A stretch of DNA of 64,000 nt from assembly GCF_014489115.1 (NCBI RefSeq), contig NZ_JACTAH010000001.1, positions 124,001 through 188,000 on the forward strand. The letters run 5' to 3'. The notes below the pieces were generated by a model. The model was not told the DNA's origin. It saw only the letters and a program-made list of their open reading frames with translations, and did not search any database. Source of the DNA: Thauera sedimentorum. GTDB lineage: Bacteria > Pseudomonadota > Gammaproteobacteria > Burkholderiales > Rhodocyclaceae. Positions 1 to 11,621 of the stretch are shown here, in pieces. The translations under genes and the position numbers were made by a program. Position 1 is the stretch's first letter, and every line of letters begins with the position of its first letter.

Positions 1-334
1 CGTTCAGCGTGCCCATCACCCGTTCGGAGATGCGGGAGGTGTCGAGGTCCTCGCGATTGGGCATGCGGATGAGGATCTCGCGCGCGCTGCCGAAGTTCTG
101 CACCTGCGCATCCGGGTAGCCGTCGCCCGCCAGCGCCTGGCGGATGTCCTCGATGCGCGGCGGCTCGGGGTAGCCGATCTCGATCAGCGTGCCACCGGTG
201 AATTCCACCGACAGGTTGAGCCCGCGCAGGACGATGAAGAAGACGGCGAGGACGAAGACAAGCGTGGAGACGATGTTGAACTTCAGCGCATGGCGCATGA
301 AGGGGATGTCGTTTCGCTGGCGGAAGAATTCCAT
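1..334 (-). CDS. secF: Protein translocase subunit SecF (partial, N-terminal part)
   Basis: This is the first 111 codons of SecF; the rest runs off the window edge. SecF pairs with SecD in the inner membrane and uses the proton gradient to help pull preproteins through SecYEG. The reading frame begins MEFFRQRND, followed by one hydrophobic segment (about residues 19-38) and then LSVEFTGGT, the conserved start of the first periplasmic domain. It lies 21 bp downstream of secD on the same strand, the usual yajC-secD-secF order, so the three are almost certainly co-transcribed. The ATG at 334 is the natural start because it directly precedes the family N-terminus. Confidence 0.93.
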   Translation of the reverse strand, partial: MEFFRQRNDIPFMRHALKFNIVSTLVFVLAVFFIVLRGLNLSVEFTGGTLIEIGYPEPPRIEDIRQALAGDGYPDAQVQNFGSAREILIRMPNREDLDTSRISERVMGTLN

Positions 335-355
335 GATCGTGTTCCGTCCCTTTCC

Positions 356-2209
356 TCAGTTGGCCGACTGGCCGAGATGCAGCTTCGCCACCTTGCGCTG
401 GCGGCCATAGATCAGGTTGATGATCATGCGCGACACCATCACCGCGCTGAACATCGAGGTGAGGATGCCCAGGCAGTGCACCACCGCGAAGCCGCGCACC
501 GGCCCGGAGCCGAACACCAGCAGGGCGATGCCGGCGATCAGCGTGGTGATGTTGGCATCGAGGATGGTGTCGAAGGCGCGGTCGTAGCCGGCGGAAATCG
601 CCGCCTGCGGGGTGGCGCCGTTACGCAGCTCCTCGCGGATGCGCTCATTGATCAGCACGTTGGCGTCGATCGCCATGCCCAGGGTCAGCGCCATCGCGGC
701 GATGCCGGGCAGGGTGAGCGTGGCCTGCAGCAGCGACAGCAGGGCGACCAGCAGCATCAGGTTGAAGGTCAGCGCGATCACCGACACCAGGCCGAACAGG
801 GTGTAGTAGACGATCATGAACACCGCGATCGCCACGAAACCCCAGACCACCGAGTTGGAGCCCTTGGCGATGTTCTCGGCGCCAAGGCTGGGGCCGACGG
901 TACGCTCCTCGATGATCTCCATCGGTGCCGCCAGGCTGCCGGCGCGCAGCAGCAGGGCGACGTCGTTGGCCTCGGTGGTGGTCATGCGCCCGGAAATCTG
1001 CACCCGGCCGCCGCCGATCTCGGTGCGGATCACCGGCGCGGTGACCACCTCGCCCTTGCCCTTCTCGATCAGCAGGATGGCCATGCGCTTGCCGACGTTT
1101 TCGCGCGTAACGTCGCGGAAGATGCGTGCGCCGGCGGCGTCCAGGGTGAGGTGCACCGCCGGTTCGTTGGTCTGGCCGTCGAAGCCGGGCTGGGCGTCGG
1201 TCAGGCGGTCGCCGGTGAGCACCACCTGGCGCTTGACCAGCAGCGGCAGGCCGCCGCGCTCGGTGTACAGCTCGGTGCCGAAGGGCACGTTGCCGGCCAG
1301 CGCCGCTTCCAGCGCGCCCGGGGTGTCGTCCACCATGCGCACTTCCAGCGTGGCGGTGCGGCCGAGGATGTCCTTGGCCTTGGCCACGTCCTGCACGCCG
1401 GGCAACTGCACCACGATGCGGTCGGCGCCCTGCTGCTGGATCACCGGCTCGGCCACGCCGAGTTCGTTGATGCGGTTGTGCAGGGTGGTGATGTTCTGCT
1501 TGATCGCGAAGTCGCGCATGGTCTGCTGCGCCGGCGCGGTGAGAGTGGCGATCAGCTTGAGGTCGTCGGCGCCGTCGTCGCGGTCCACCAGTTGCAGGTC
1601 GGCGGTGGAATTCAGGATCGCGGTGCGCGCGGCCTCGCGTTGCGCTGCGTCGCGGAAGCGTAGTTGTACGGTGTTGCCCTCGCGGGTGATGCCGGCGTGG
1701 CGCACGCTGCGGTCGCGCATCAGGGTGCGCAGGTCGCCCGCGGTGGCGTCCAGGCGCTTGGTGAGCGCGCCGGGCATGTCGACCTCGAGCAGGAAGTGCA
1801 CCCCGCCGCGCAGGTCCAGGCCGAGGTACATCGGCAGCGCGTGGATGCTGGTGAGCCAGTTGGGTGAGGCCGACAGCAGGTTGAGCGCGACGATGTAGGA
1901 CGGGTCCTGCGGGTCCGGATTGAGCGTGCCCTCGATGACGTCGCGCGCGCGGATCTGATCCTCGGCGCCGGCGAAGCGGAAGCGCAGGCTGTTGTCGTCC
2001 GCGAAGCGTCCGGTATGTGCGATGCCGGCGCTGCGCAGGGCTTCCTCGACGCGGCTGCCGGTGTCCGCCGCGTCGAGCTTGACCGTAGCCTTGCCGCTGG
2101 AAATCTGCACTGCGGGCACTTCGCCGTAGAAGTTCGGCAGGGTGTACAACAGGCCCCACAGCAGGATCAGGCCGATTACGAGGTTCTTCCAGAGCGGATA
2201 GCGATTCAT
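356..2209 (-). CDS. secD: Protein translocase subunit SecD
   Basis: SecD of the SecDF complex, 617 residues, the normal length for proteobacterial SecD. Visible are the N-terminal membrane segment (about 10-28), the conserved GLDLRGGVHF motif near residue 130, a large periplasmic part, and a C-terminal five-helix membrane domain containing TLGMAIDANVLINERI near residue 510, where the proton-conducting region of the RND-like fold lies. It sits between yajC and secF on the same strand. A GC-rich hairpin in the 84-bp gap after yajC may adjust the ratio of the two products. Confidence 0.97.
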   Translation of the reverse strand: MNRYPLWKNLVIGLILLWGLLYTLPNFYGEVPAVQISSGKATVKLDAADTGSRVEEALRSAGIAHTGRFADDNSLRFRFAGAEDQIRARDVIEGTLNPDPQDPSYIVALNLLSASPNWLTSIHALPMYLGLDLRGGVHFLLEVDMPGALTKRLDATAGDLRTLMRDRSVRHAGITREGNTVQLRFRDAAQREAARTAILNSTADLQLVDRDDGADDLKLIATLTAPAQQTMRDFAIKQNITTLHNRINELGVAEPVIQQQGADRIVVQLPGVQDVAKAKDILGRTATLEVRMVDDTPGALEAALAGNVPFGTELYTERGGLPLLVKRQVVLTGDRLTDAQPGFDGQTNEPAVHLTLDAAGARIFRDVTRENVGKRMAILLIEKGKGEVVTAPVIRTEIGGGRVQISGRMTTTEANDVALLLRAGSLAAPMEIIEERTVGPSLGAENIAKGSNSVVWGFVAIAVFMIVYYTLFGLVSVIALTFNLMLLVALLSLLQATLTLPGIAAMALTLGMAIDANVLINERIREELRNGATPQAAISAGYDRAFDTILDANITTLIAGIALLVFGSGPVRGFAVVHCLGILTSMFSAVMVSRMIINLIYGRQRKVAKLHLGQSAN

Positions 2210-2257
2210 GGCGGCGGAATGGTGATGCGGGCAGGGACGGCGCAGGGCCGAAAGAAC

Positions 2258-2281
2258 GGCCGGCCCGCTATGGGGCCGGCC
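2258..2281 (-). terminator. Intercistronic hairpin between yajC and secD
   Basis: A perfect 9-bp GC inverted repeat (2258-2266 with 2273-2281, 6-nt loop) lies between the yajC stop and the secD start. There is no T-run, so it is more likely an attenuating or RNA-stabilising hairpin inside the operon than a full terminator. Confidence 0.35.
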
Positions 2282-2293
2282 TGGAGAGTGTGC

Positions 2294-2617
2294 TCAGAGG
2301 GCCTTCAGGGTGCCTTTGGGCAGGACCGTGGCGACGGCCTGCTTCTGCACGGCCACCACGGTGTTGGCGGCGACCTCGATCTGCACGAAGGCGTCGCCCA
2401 CTTCGGTGACGCGCCCGGCAATGCCGCCGCCGGTGACGACTTCGTCGCCCTTGGCCAGTGCCTCGACCATGGCCTTGTGTTCCTTGGCGCGCTTCATCTG
2501 CGGGCGGATCATCAGGAACCACAGCACCACGAACATCAGGATCAGCGGCAGCAGACCCATGAAGCCGCTCTGGGCAGCGCCGTCGGCGGCCTGGGCGTAA
2601 GCGTTGGAAATCAGCAC
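2294..2617 (-). CDS. yajC: Preprotein translocase accessory subunit YajC
   Basis: Small single-pass membrane protein of the SecDF-YajC complex, 107 residues, the usual family length. The single hydrophobic segment at about residues 19-36 (LLPLILMFVVLWFLMI) is followed by RPQMKRAKEH, the family hallmark, and a cytoplasmic beta-rich domain with KGDEVVTGGGIAGRV. It is the first gene of the yajC-secD-secF cluster. In many proteobacteria tgt and queA lie directly upstream; here they are 17 kb away, so the queA-tgt-yajC-secDF string has been split. Confidence 0.96.
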   Translation of the reverse strand: MLISNAYAQAADGAAQSGFMGLLPLILMFVVLWFLMIRPQMKRAKEHKAMVEALAKGDEVVTGGGIAGRVTEVGDAFVQIEVAANTVVAVQKQAVATVLPKGTLKAL

Positions 2618-2744
2618 GTTGTACTCCGAAGGTTGACGTCAAACGGGGGATTATAGCAGCACGGCCGGACACGCCGGCGTGCGCGGAACCGGGGAGGCGC
2701 GTGGCCTTGCCGTCCGCCGGCCGCAGGCTTCGGACCCGCTGCGC

Positions 2745-3650
2745 TCAGCGGCGTTCCCCGCGTGCGGCCAGGTAGATGCCGGCCAGCAGCAGGGTGAAGC
2801 CGGCCAGTTGCAGCGGCGCGAAACCCTCGCCGAAGAAGACCCAGGCCATCGCCGCGCTGCCCACCGGTTCGCCCAGGGTGACAACGGCCACGAAGGTGGC
2901 CGACACATGGCGCAGCGACCAGTTGTAGGCGGTGTGGCCGAGCAGCTGCGGCCCCAGTGCCATGCCGGCGAGCACCGCCCACGCCGCCAGGCTGTGTCCG
3001 GTCAGCGCGCTGCCGGACAGGCCGCTGGCGCTCACCAGGAAGAGCGCGGCAACGCCGTAGGCCAGCCAGATGTAGGCCGACAGGCCGAGCCCGGCGCGCA
3101 GCCGGCGCCCGATCAGCAGGTAGGCGGAGAAGCACCAGGAGCCGATCAGCGCGAGCAGGTTGCCGAACATCGGGTCACTGCCGGCGCCCGCGGTCTGGCT
3201 GTCGCTCCAGAAGATCAGCAGGCTGCCGCCGAAGGACAGGGCGATGCCGCCCAGCATCATGCGGGTCGGGGTCTCGCGGAACAGCAGGAAGGAGGCCAGG
3301 CCGATCCACAGTGGATTTGTGGTGACCAGCGCGGTGCTGGAGGCCACCGAGGTGTATTCCAGCGAGCTGATCCAGGTGGCGAAGTGGGCGGCGAGGAACA
3401 GCCCCGCGGCCAGCGCCATGAGCATCTGGCGACCGGTGAGCGCGATCAGGTCGCGGCGCGACTGCAGCAGGGCGATCGGGGTGACCACCAGGGCGGCGAT
3501 GCCCAGCCGCCAGGTGGCGACCACCAGCGAGTCCACCCCTTCGGCCTGCGCCAGGCGGGCGAAGATGGCACCGAAGGAGATGGCGGTGAGGCCGAGGCCG
3601 AGAACGACGAAGGGCAGCCAGCGGGCAGGGGGCGTGGTCGGGGTGGTCAT
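2745..3650 (-). CDS. DMT-superfamily (EamA) transporter
   Basis: Inner-membrane transporter of 301 residues with about ten hydrophobic helices arranged as two EamA repeats. The first half ends near the NPLWIGLASFLLFRE segment. The second carries LGEPVGSAAMAWVFFGE, the usual end-of-repeat pattern with a conserved Glu and Pro. Members export amino acids or other metabolites, but the substrate cannot be read from sequence. It stands alone between yajC and the metNIQ cluster on the same strand, with gaps of about 125 bp on both sides, so an operon link to either is doubtful. Confidence 0.85.
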   Translation of the reverse strand: MTTPTTPPARWLPFVVLGLGLTAISFGAIFARLAQAEGVDSLVVATWRLGIAALVVTPIALLQSRRDLIALTGRQMLMALAAGLFLAAHFATWISSLEYTSVASSTALVTTNPLWIGLASFLLFRETPTRMMLGGIALSFGGSLLIFWSDSQTAGAGSDPMFGNLLALIGSWCFSAYLLIGRRLRAGLGLSAYIWLAYGVAALFLVSASGLSGSALTGHSLAAWAVLAGMALGPQLLGHTAYNWSLRHVSATFVAVVTLGEPVGSAAMAWVFFGEGFAPLQLAGFTLLLAGIYLAARGERR

Positions 3651-3716
3651 GGTCTCGGGGGCGGTGCGGGAAGGGTGGTGGCGTCGGTCGTGCTCGTGGG
3701 TCGCGAGGAGCCAGTG

Positions 3717-3744
3717 ACAAGGGCCGCCGGATGGCGGCCCTTGT
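3717..3744 (-). terminator. Hairpin after metQ
   Basis: A perfect 12-bp inverted repeat (3717-3728 with 3733-3744, 4-nt loop) lies 27 bp past the metQ stop on the same strand. The stem is strong but the T-run is weak. It is the likely 3' end of the metNIQ transcript. Confidence 0.5.
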
Positions 3745-3771
3745 CCGGGCGGGTCGGTTTGCCGGGGCCGC

Positions 3772-4545
3772 TCAGAAGGCCGGCACCACCGCGCCCTTGT
3801 ACTGGTCGAGGATGAAGCGCTTCACCGCCTCGCTCTTCAGCGCCTCGACCAGCTTGACCACCGCCGCGGCGTTCCGGTTGTCCTCGCGGGTGACCAGGAT
3901 GTTCACATAGGGCGATTCGCTGCCTTCGATGGCCAGCGCGTCCTTGGCCGGGTTGAGTCCGGCCTCCAGCGCGTAGTTGGTGTTGATCAGCGCGAGATCC
4001 ACCTGGCCGAGCACGCGCGGCAGGGTGGCGGCTTCCAGTTCGCGGATCTTGATGCCCTTGGGGTTGTCGGCGATGTCGCGCGGGGTGGCCAGGATGTTGG
4101 CCGAATCCTTGAGCTTGATCACCCCGGCCCGCTCCAGCAGCAACAGGGCACGCCCGCCGTTGGTGGCGTCGTTGGGGATCACCACGCTTGCGCCCTGGGG
4201 CAGCTCGGCGAGGCTCTTGATCTTGCGCGAGTAGGCGCCGAAGGGCTCGATGTGCACGCCGGCCACGCTCACCAGGTTGGTGCCCTTGCTGCGGTTGAAT
4301 TCGTCCAGGTAGGGCTGGTGCTGGAAGAAGTTGGCGTCCATGCGTTTCTCGGCCACCTGCACGTTGGGCTGCACGTAGTCGGTGAATACCTTGACCTTGA
4401 GCTCCACGCCTTGCTTGGCCAGCGCCGGCTTGATGAACTCGAGGATCTCGGCGTGCGGCACGGCAGTGGCGGCCACGTTCAGCGTGTCGGCGGCCTGGGC
4501 GCCGAGGCTGGCGGCCAGCGCCAGCGCGGTGAGCAGTTTCTTCAT
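3772..4545 (-). CDS. metQ: Methionine ABC transporter substrate-binding protein MetQ
   Basis: NlpA/MetQ-family binding protein of 257 residues that delivers methionine to MetNI. The start was placed at the ATG at 4545, giving MKKLLTALALAASLGAQA followed by the mature domain; the longer open frame upstream has no family similarity and runs back into metI. Family motifs include AVPHAEILEFIKP near residue 30, the region KRMDANFFQHQPYLDEF, and IPNDATNGGRAL. The signal peptide has an AQA|AD type-I cleavage site and no lipobox Cys, whereas most MetQ proteins are lipoproteins. It is the last gene of the metN-metI-metQ set, 40 bp after metI. Confidence 0.93.
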   Translation of the reverse strand: MKKLLTALALAASLGAQAADTLNVAATAVPHAEILEFIKPALAKQGVELKVKVFTDYVQPNVQVAEKRMDANFFQHQPYLDEFNRSKGTNLVSVAGVHIEPFGAYSRKIKSLAELPQGASVVIPNDATNGGRALLLLERAGVIKLKDSANILATPRDIADNPKGIKIRELEAATLPRVLGQVDLALINTNYALEAGLNPAKDALAIEGSESPYVNILVTREDNRNAAAVVKLVEALKSEAVKRFILDQYKGAVVPAF

Positions 4546-4585
4546 GGGTTGCCTCTCGTGAAGGGGGAAGGGAAAGCGCGCAGGG

Positions 4586-5251
4586 TCATCTGCGCGAAAA
4601 GTGCACCACCAGCCGGTCGCCGATGGATTGCAGGATCTGCACAAGTACCAGCAGCAGGACCACGGTGACGATCATCACGTCGGTCTGGAAGCGCTGGTAG
4701 CCGAAGCGGATGGCCAGGTCGCCCAGCCCGCCGGCGCCCACCACGCCGGCCATCGCGGTGTAGGACACCAGGGTGATGGCGGTGATGGTGATGGCGGCGA
4801 TGATGCCCGGGCGCGCCTCGGGCAGCAGGGCGTCGATGACGATCTGCCGGGTGGTGGCGCCCATTGCCTGGCTGGCCTCGATGATGCCGCGGTCGACCTC
4901 GCGCAGCGCGGTCTCCACCAGGCGGGCGAAGAAGGGCGTGGCGCCGGCGACCAGCGGCGGGATGGCGCCGGCCACGCCGAGCGAGGTGCCGGTGAGCAGC
5001 ACGGTGACCGGGATCATGACGATCAGCAGGATGATGAAGGGCAGCGAGCGCAGCGCGTTCACCAGCACCGACAGCAGGCGGTAGAGGCCGCGGCGCTCGA
5101 ACATCTGGCGCGGGCCGGTGAGGAAGAGCAGCACGCCCAGCGGCAGGCCGAAGAGCACGGTGAACAGCAGCGAGCCGCCCAGCATCAGCAGGGTGTCGAC
5201 GGTGGCGAGCCAGATCTCCGCGAGATCGACGTTTACGAAGAACTCGTTCAT
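4586..5251 (-). CDS. metI: Methionine ABC transporter permease MetI
   Basis: Permease of 221 residues with five predicted helices, matching the family length of about 217. The ATG at 5251 gives [14 protein letters not shown]; the metN stop codon overlaps it by 4 bp (ATGA), which fixes the start and implies translational coupling. The cytoplasmic coupling loop is seen as [20 protein letters not shown], the EAA-type motif that docks with the ATPase. It forms the membrane channel of the MetNIQ importer. Confidence 0.95.
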   Translation of the reverse strand: MNEFFVNVDLAEIWLATVDTLLMLGGSLLFTVLFGLPLGVLLFLTGPRQMFERRGLYRLLSVLVNALRSLPFIILLIVMIPVTVLLTGTSLGVAGAIPPLVAGATPFFARLVETALREVDRGIIEASQAMGATTRQIVIDALLPEARPGIIAAITITAITLVSYTAMAGVVGAGGLGDLAIRFGYQRFQTDVMIVTVVLLLVLVQILQSIGDRLVVHFSRR

Positions 5252-6258
5252 GCGCGCAGCACCTCCAGGTGCACCTCGGCTGCGGCCAGGCGGTGCTGTG
5301 CGGCGTCGATGTCGCCGCCCACCAGGGCGATGGTGAGCTGGCCGTAGGGGGTGTCCTTGATGTGGTCGATGCGTCCGGCGAGGATGCTGAAATCCACCCC
5401 GGTCTCGCGCGCCACCGTGCCCAGCAGCGGGGCGTAGGTGGCCTCGCCGCGGAAGGTCAGGCGCAGGATGCGCCCGGCCACATGGGCGAAGTCCGCGCGC
5501 TGCTCGTGCTCGTCGATCTGTTCGGCTTCGAGCACGAAGCGCCGCGTGGTGGGGTGCTGCGGATGCAGGAAGACGTCGCCCACCGGGCCGAGCTCGACGA
5601 TGCGCCCGGCGTCCATCACCGCCACGCGGTCGCACACCCGGCGGATCACGTCCATCTCGTGGGTGATCAGCACGATGGTCAGCCCCAGCTCGCGGTTGAT
5701 GCCGTCGAGCAGTTGCAGCACCTGGGCGGTGGTCTGCGGGTCGAGCGCGCTGGTGGCCTCGTCGCACAGCAGGATCTTGGGCTCGGTGGCCAGCGCCCGG
5801 GCGATGCCCACGCGCTGCTTCTGGCCGCCGGAGAGCTGGGCGGGGTACTTGCCGGCGTGCGCCTCCAGGCCGACGCGCGCGAGCAGGCTGTCCACCCGCT
5901 CGGCGATCTGCCGGCGGCTGAAGCTGCCGGCGAGCTTGAGCGGCATGCCGATGTTGTCGGCCACGGTCTTGGACGACAGCAGGTTGAAGTGCTGGAAGAT
6001 CATCCCGACGCGGCGGCGGAAGGCGCGCAGGCCGGCGGCGTCGAGCGCGGTGACGTCCTCGCCGTCTACCACGATGCGGCCTGCGCTCGGTTCCTCCAGG
6101 CGGTTGATCAGGCGCAGCAGGGTGCTCTTGCCGGCGCCCGAGTGGCCAATGAGGCCGAAGATCTCGCCGCGTTCGACGCGCAGGTCGGTGGGCTGCAGGG
6201 CGGGGATGTCCCGCCCGTCCACGCGATAGGTCTTGCCGGCCTGCCTGAGTTCGATCAC
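5248..6258 (-). CDS. metN: Methionine ABC transporter ATP-binding protein MetN
   Basis: ABC ATPase of 336 residues. Visible are Walker [10 protein letters not shown], signature LSGGQKQR, Walker [13 protein letters not shown] and the switch His in LITHEMD. The last 70 residues form the NIL/ACT-like domain that in MetN binds methionine and shuts the transporter off when internal methionine is high. The start is taken as GTG at 6258, giving [13 protein letters not shown], which lines up with the family N-terminus. The open frame continues about 80 codons upstream with non-family sequence. This is the first gene of metNIQ. Confidence 0.94.
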   Translation of the reverse strand: MIELRQAGKTYRVDGRDIPALQPTDLRVERGEIFGLIGHSGAGKSTLLRLINRLEEPSAGRIVVDGEDVTALDAAGLRAFRRRVGMIFQHFNLLSSKTVADNIGMPLKLAGSFSRRQIAERVDSLLARVGLEAHAGKYPAQLSGGQKQRVGIARALATEPKILLCDEATSALDPQTTAQVLQLLDGINRELGLTIVLITHEMDVIRRVCDRVAVMDAGRIVELGPVGDVFLHPQHPTTRRFVLEAEQIDEHEQRADFAHVAGRILRLTFRGEATYAPLLGTVARETGVDFSILAGRIDHIKDTPYGQLTIALVGGDIDAAQHRLAAAEVHLEVLRA

Positions 6259-6366
6259 GTCCCTTGTCCTGCTGCTGGCTTCCGGCTGCGGCCGGAAGAA
6301 AAAAGCGCCGAGTTTACCGGCGCGCGTGGCGGACACAATGGGGTCCGCGGAATATGGATATGGTGA

Positions 6367-6408
6367 GTGAGCGCAAGCGTGCCGGTGCACTGGCACGCTT
6401 GCGCTCAC
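6367..6408 (-). terminator. 17-bp perfect inverted repeat after livF
   Basis: Arms 6367-6383 and 6392-6408 pair perfectly over 17 bp with an 8-nt loop, starting 8 bp past the livF stop. It separates the liv operon from metN, which follows on the same strand. There is no clear T-run, so termination may need Rho or the hairpin may protect the livF mRNA 3' end. Confidence 0.5.
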
Positions 6409-6415
6409 CCCGGGC

Positions 6416-10195
<3,780 letters not shown>

Positions 10196-10295
10196 GCTTG
10201 TCTCCTGCTGTGGCGGCGCACGACGGCTGACGGCGGTGGCGCCGTCGCCGTGCGCAATAATGGTTTTCGGAGGTGGTGTGTAGGAGCGGGCAGGT

Positions 10296-10340
10296 CCGCA
10301 CTGCGGCGCTTCCGCTTTTGCCGGAAGCGCCGCAGTGCGG
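10296..10340 (-). terminator. 19-bp perfect hairpin between livJ and livH
   Basis: Arms 10296-10314 and 10322-10340 pair perfectly over 19 bp with a 7-nt loop, immediately after the livJ stop. Placed inside the operon, it is likely an attenuator or mRNA 3' stabiliser that raises the binding-protein to permease ratio, a common arrangement in ABC importer operons. The flanking text at 10280-10290 (GTAGGAGCGGG) resembles the REP-like core seen elsewhere in the window. Confidence 0.5.
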
Positions 10341-10353
10341 CCGGGGCCGGTGC

Positions 10354-11448
10354 TTACTGGGCGTAGTCGTACTGACCGCCCTTCCAGCGATAGACCACGA
10401 AGCCCGGCGCCTTCTGGTCACCCTTGGCGTCGAAGGACAGCTTGCCGATCACGGTGTCGAAGGTGCCGCCGCGCAGCGCCTTCTCCAGGTCGGCGTACTT
10501 CACGCTCTTGGCGCCGTTGGCGGCCTGCTCGAACAGCTGCATGGCGGCGTAGGCGTAGAGCACGTAGCCTTCCGGCTCGATCTTGGCGGCGCGGAACTTC
10601 TCCACCACCGGGGCGGCGGCCGGGTTCTTGCGCGGGTCGGGCGAGAAGGTGAACATCACGTTGTCGGCGGCCGGGCCGGCGGCGGTGACCAGCTCGGAGT
10701 TGGTCATGGTGTCGCCGCCCATTACGGTGAGCTGCAGGCCGGCCTGCTGGGCCTGGCGCAGGATCAGCGCGACTTCGGTGTGGTAGCCGCCGTAGGCCAT
10801 CACTTCCACGCCGGCCTGCTTGAGCTTGGTGACCAGGCCGGAGTAGTCCTTCTCGCCGGCGGTGATCGACTCGCGCAGCGTCGGCTTCATGCCCTTGGTC
10901 TGCATGGCGCTGGCCATTTCGTCGGCAAGGCCCTTGCCGTAGGCGCTCTTGTCGTCGACCACGGCGACCTTCTTGCCCTTGAACTTGGTGGCGATGTAGC
11001 TGCCGGCGACCATGCCCTGTTGGTCGTCGCGGCCCATGATGCGGAAGACGTTCTGCAGGCCGCGCTCGGTGACCTGCGGGTTGGTGGACACCGTGGCCAT
11101 CGGGATGTCGGACTCGTTGTACACGTCGGACGCCGGGATGGTGGAGCTGGAGCACCAGTGGCCGTGCATGAACACGATGCCCTTGTTGACCATGGTGTTG
11201 GCCACCGACACGGCCTGCTTGGGATCGCAGGCGTCGTCGCCGATCTCCAGGGTCAGCTTCTCGCCCAGAACGCCGCCGCGGGCGTTGATGTCGGCGATGG
11301 CCATTTCCGCACCGCGGCGGATCTGGTCGCCGGCCGAAGCGTACTGGCCGGTCATCGGGCCGGCGATGGCCACCGGCAGGTCGGCCAGCGAAACCTGGGA
11401 ATAGGCGCCGAGCGCCAGGCAGGCGGTAGCGAGCAGGGTTTTCTTCAT
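10354..11448 (-). CDS. livJ: Branched-chain amino acid ABC transporter substrate-binding protein
   Basis: Periplasmic binding protein of 364 residues in the Peripla_BP_6 (LivJ) family. The ATG at 11448 has a good AGGAG site 8 bp upstream and gives a signal peptide MKKTLLATACLALGAYSQVSLA. The mature part starts with LPVAIAGPMTGQYASAGDQ, which is the LivJ ligand-site region, followed by IGDDACDPKQAVSVAN and HGHWCSSSTIPASDVY, whose two Cys are typical of LivJ. It is the first gene of the operon. Confidence 0.95.
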   Translation of the reverse strand: MKKTLLATACLALGAYSQVSLADLPVAIAGPMTGQYASAGDQIRRGAEMAIADINARGGVLGEKLTLEIGDDACDPKQAVSVANTMVNKGIVFMHGHWCSSSTIPASDVYNESDIPMATVSTNPQVTERGLQNVFRIMGRDDQQGMVAGSYIATKFKGKKVAVVDDKSAYGKGLADEMASAMQTKGMKPTLRESITAGEKDYSGLVTKLKQAGVEVMAYGGYHTEVALILRQAQQAGLQLTVMGGDTMTNSELVTAAGPAADNVMFTFSPDPRKNPAAAPVVEKFRAAKIEPEGYVLYAYAAMQLFEQAANGAKSVKYADLEKALRGGTFDTVIGKLSFDAKGDQKAPGFVVYRWKGGQYDYAQ

Positions 11449-11579
11449 CAATCGTCTCCTTGTCAACAGAGGTGTAAGCGTGGTCAGGATGCTCCGCGCA
11501 CCATACGGTAGCGTTTGCGCCCGGCTACGATAAGCGGATTTTTTGTTCTTTCCATCCGTGATGCCCCTAACTGCATGAA

Positions 11580-11610
11580 CTCCTGCGCGGTCGGGGCATC
11601 CGCGCAGGAG
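11580..11610 (-). terminator. Hairpin after putA
   Basis: Arms 11580-11590 and 11600-11610 pair perfectly over 11 bp with a 9-nt loop, 11 bp past the putA stop on the same strand. It probably terminates putA before the liv operon. Confidence 0.45.
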
Positions 11611-11621
11611 GTGTGCTCGGT

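Noticed and set aside
6279..6298. Hairpin followed by an A-run upstream of metN
   Set aside because: The A-run would need to be a T-run on the transcribed strand after the hairpin; the orientation is wrong for terminating any neighbouring gene.
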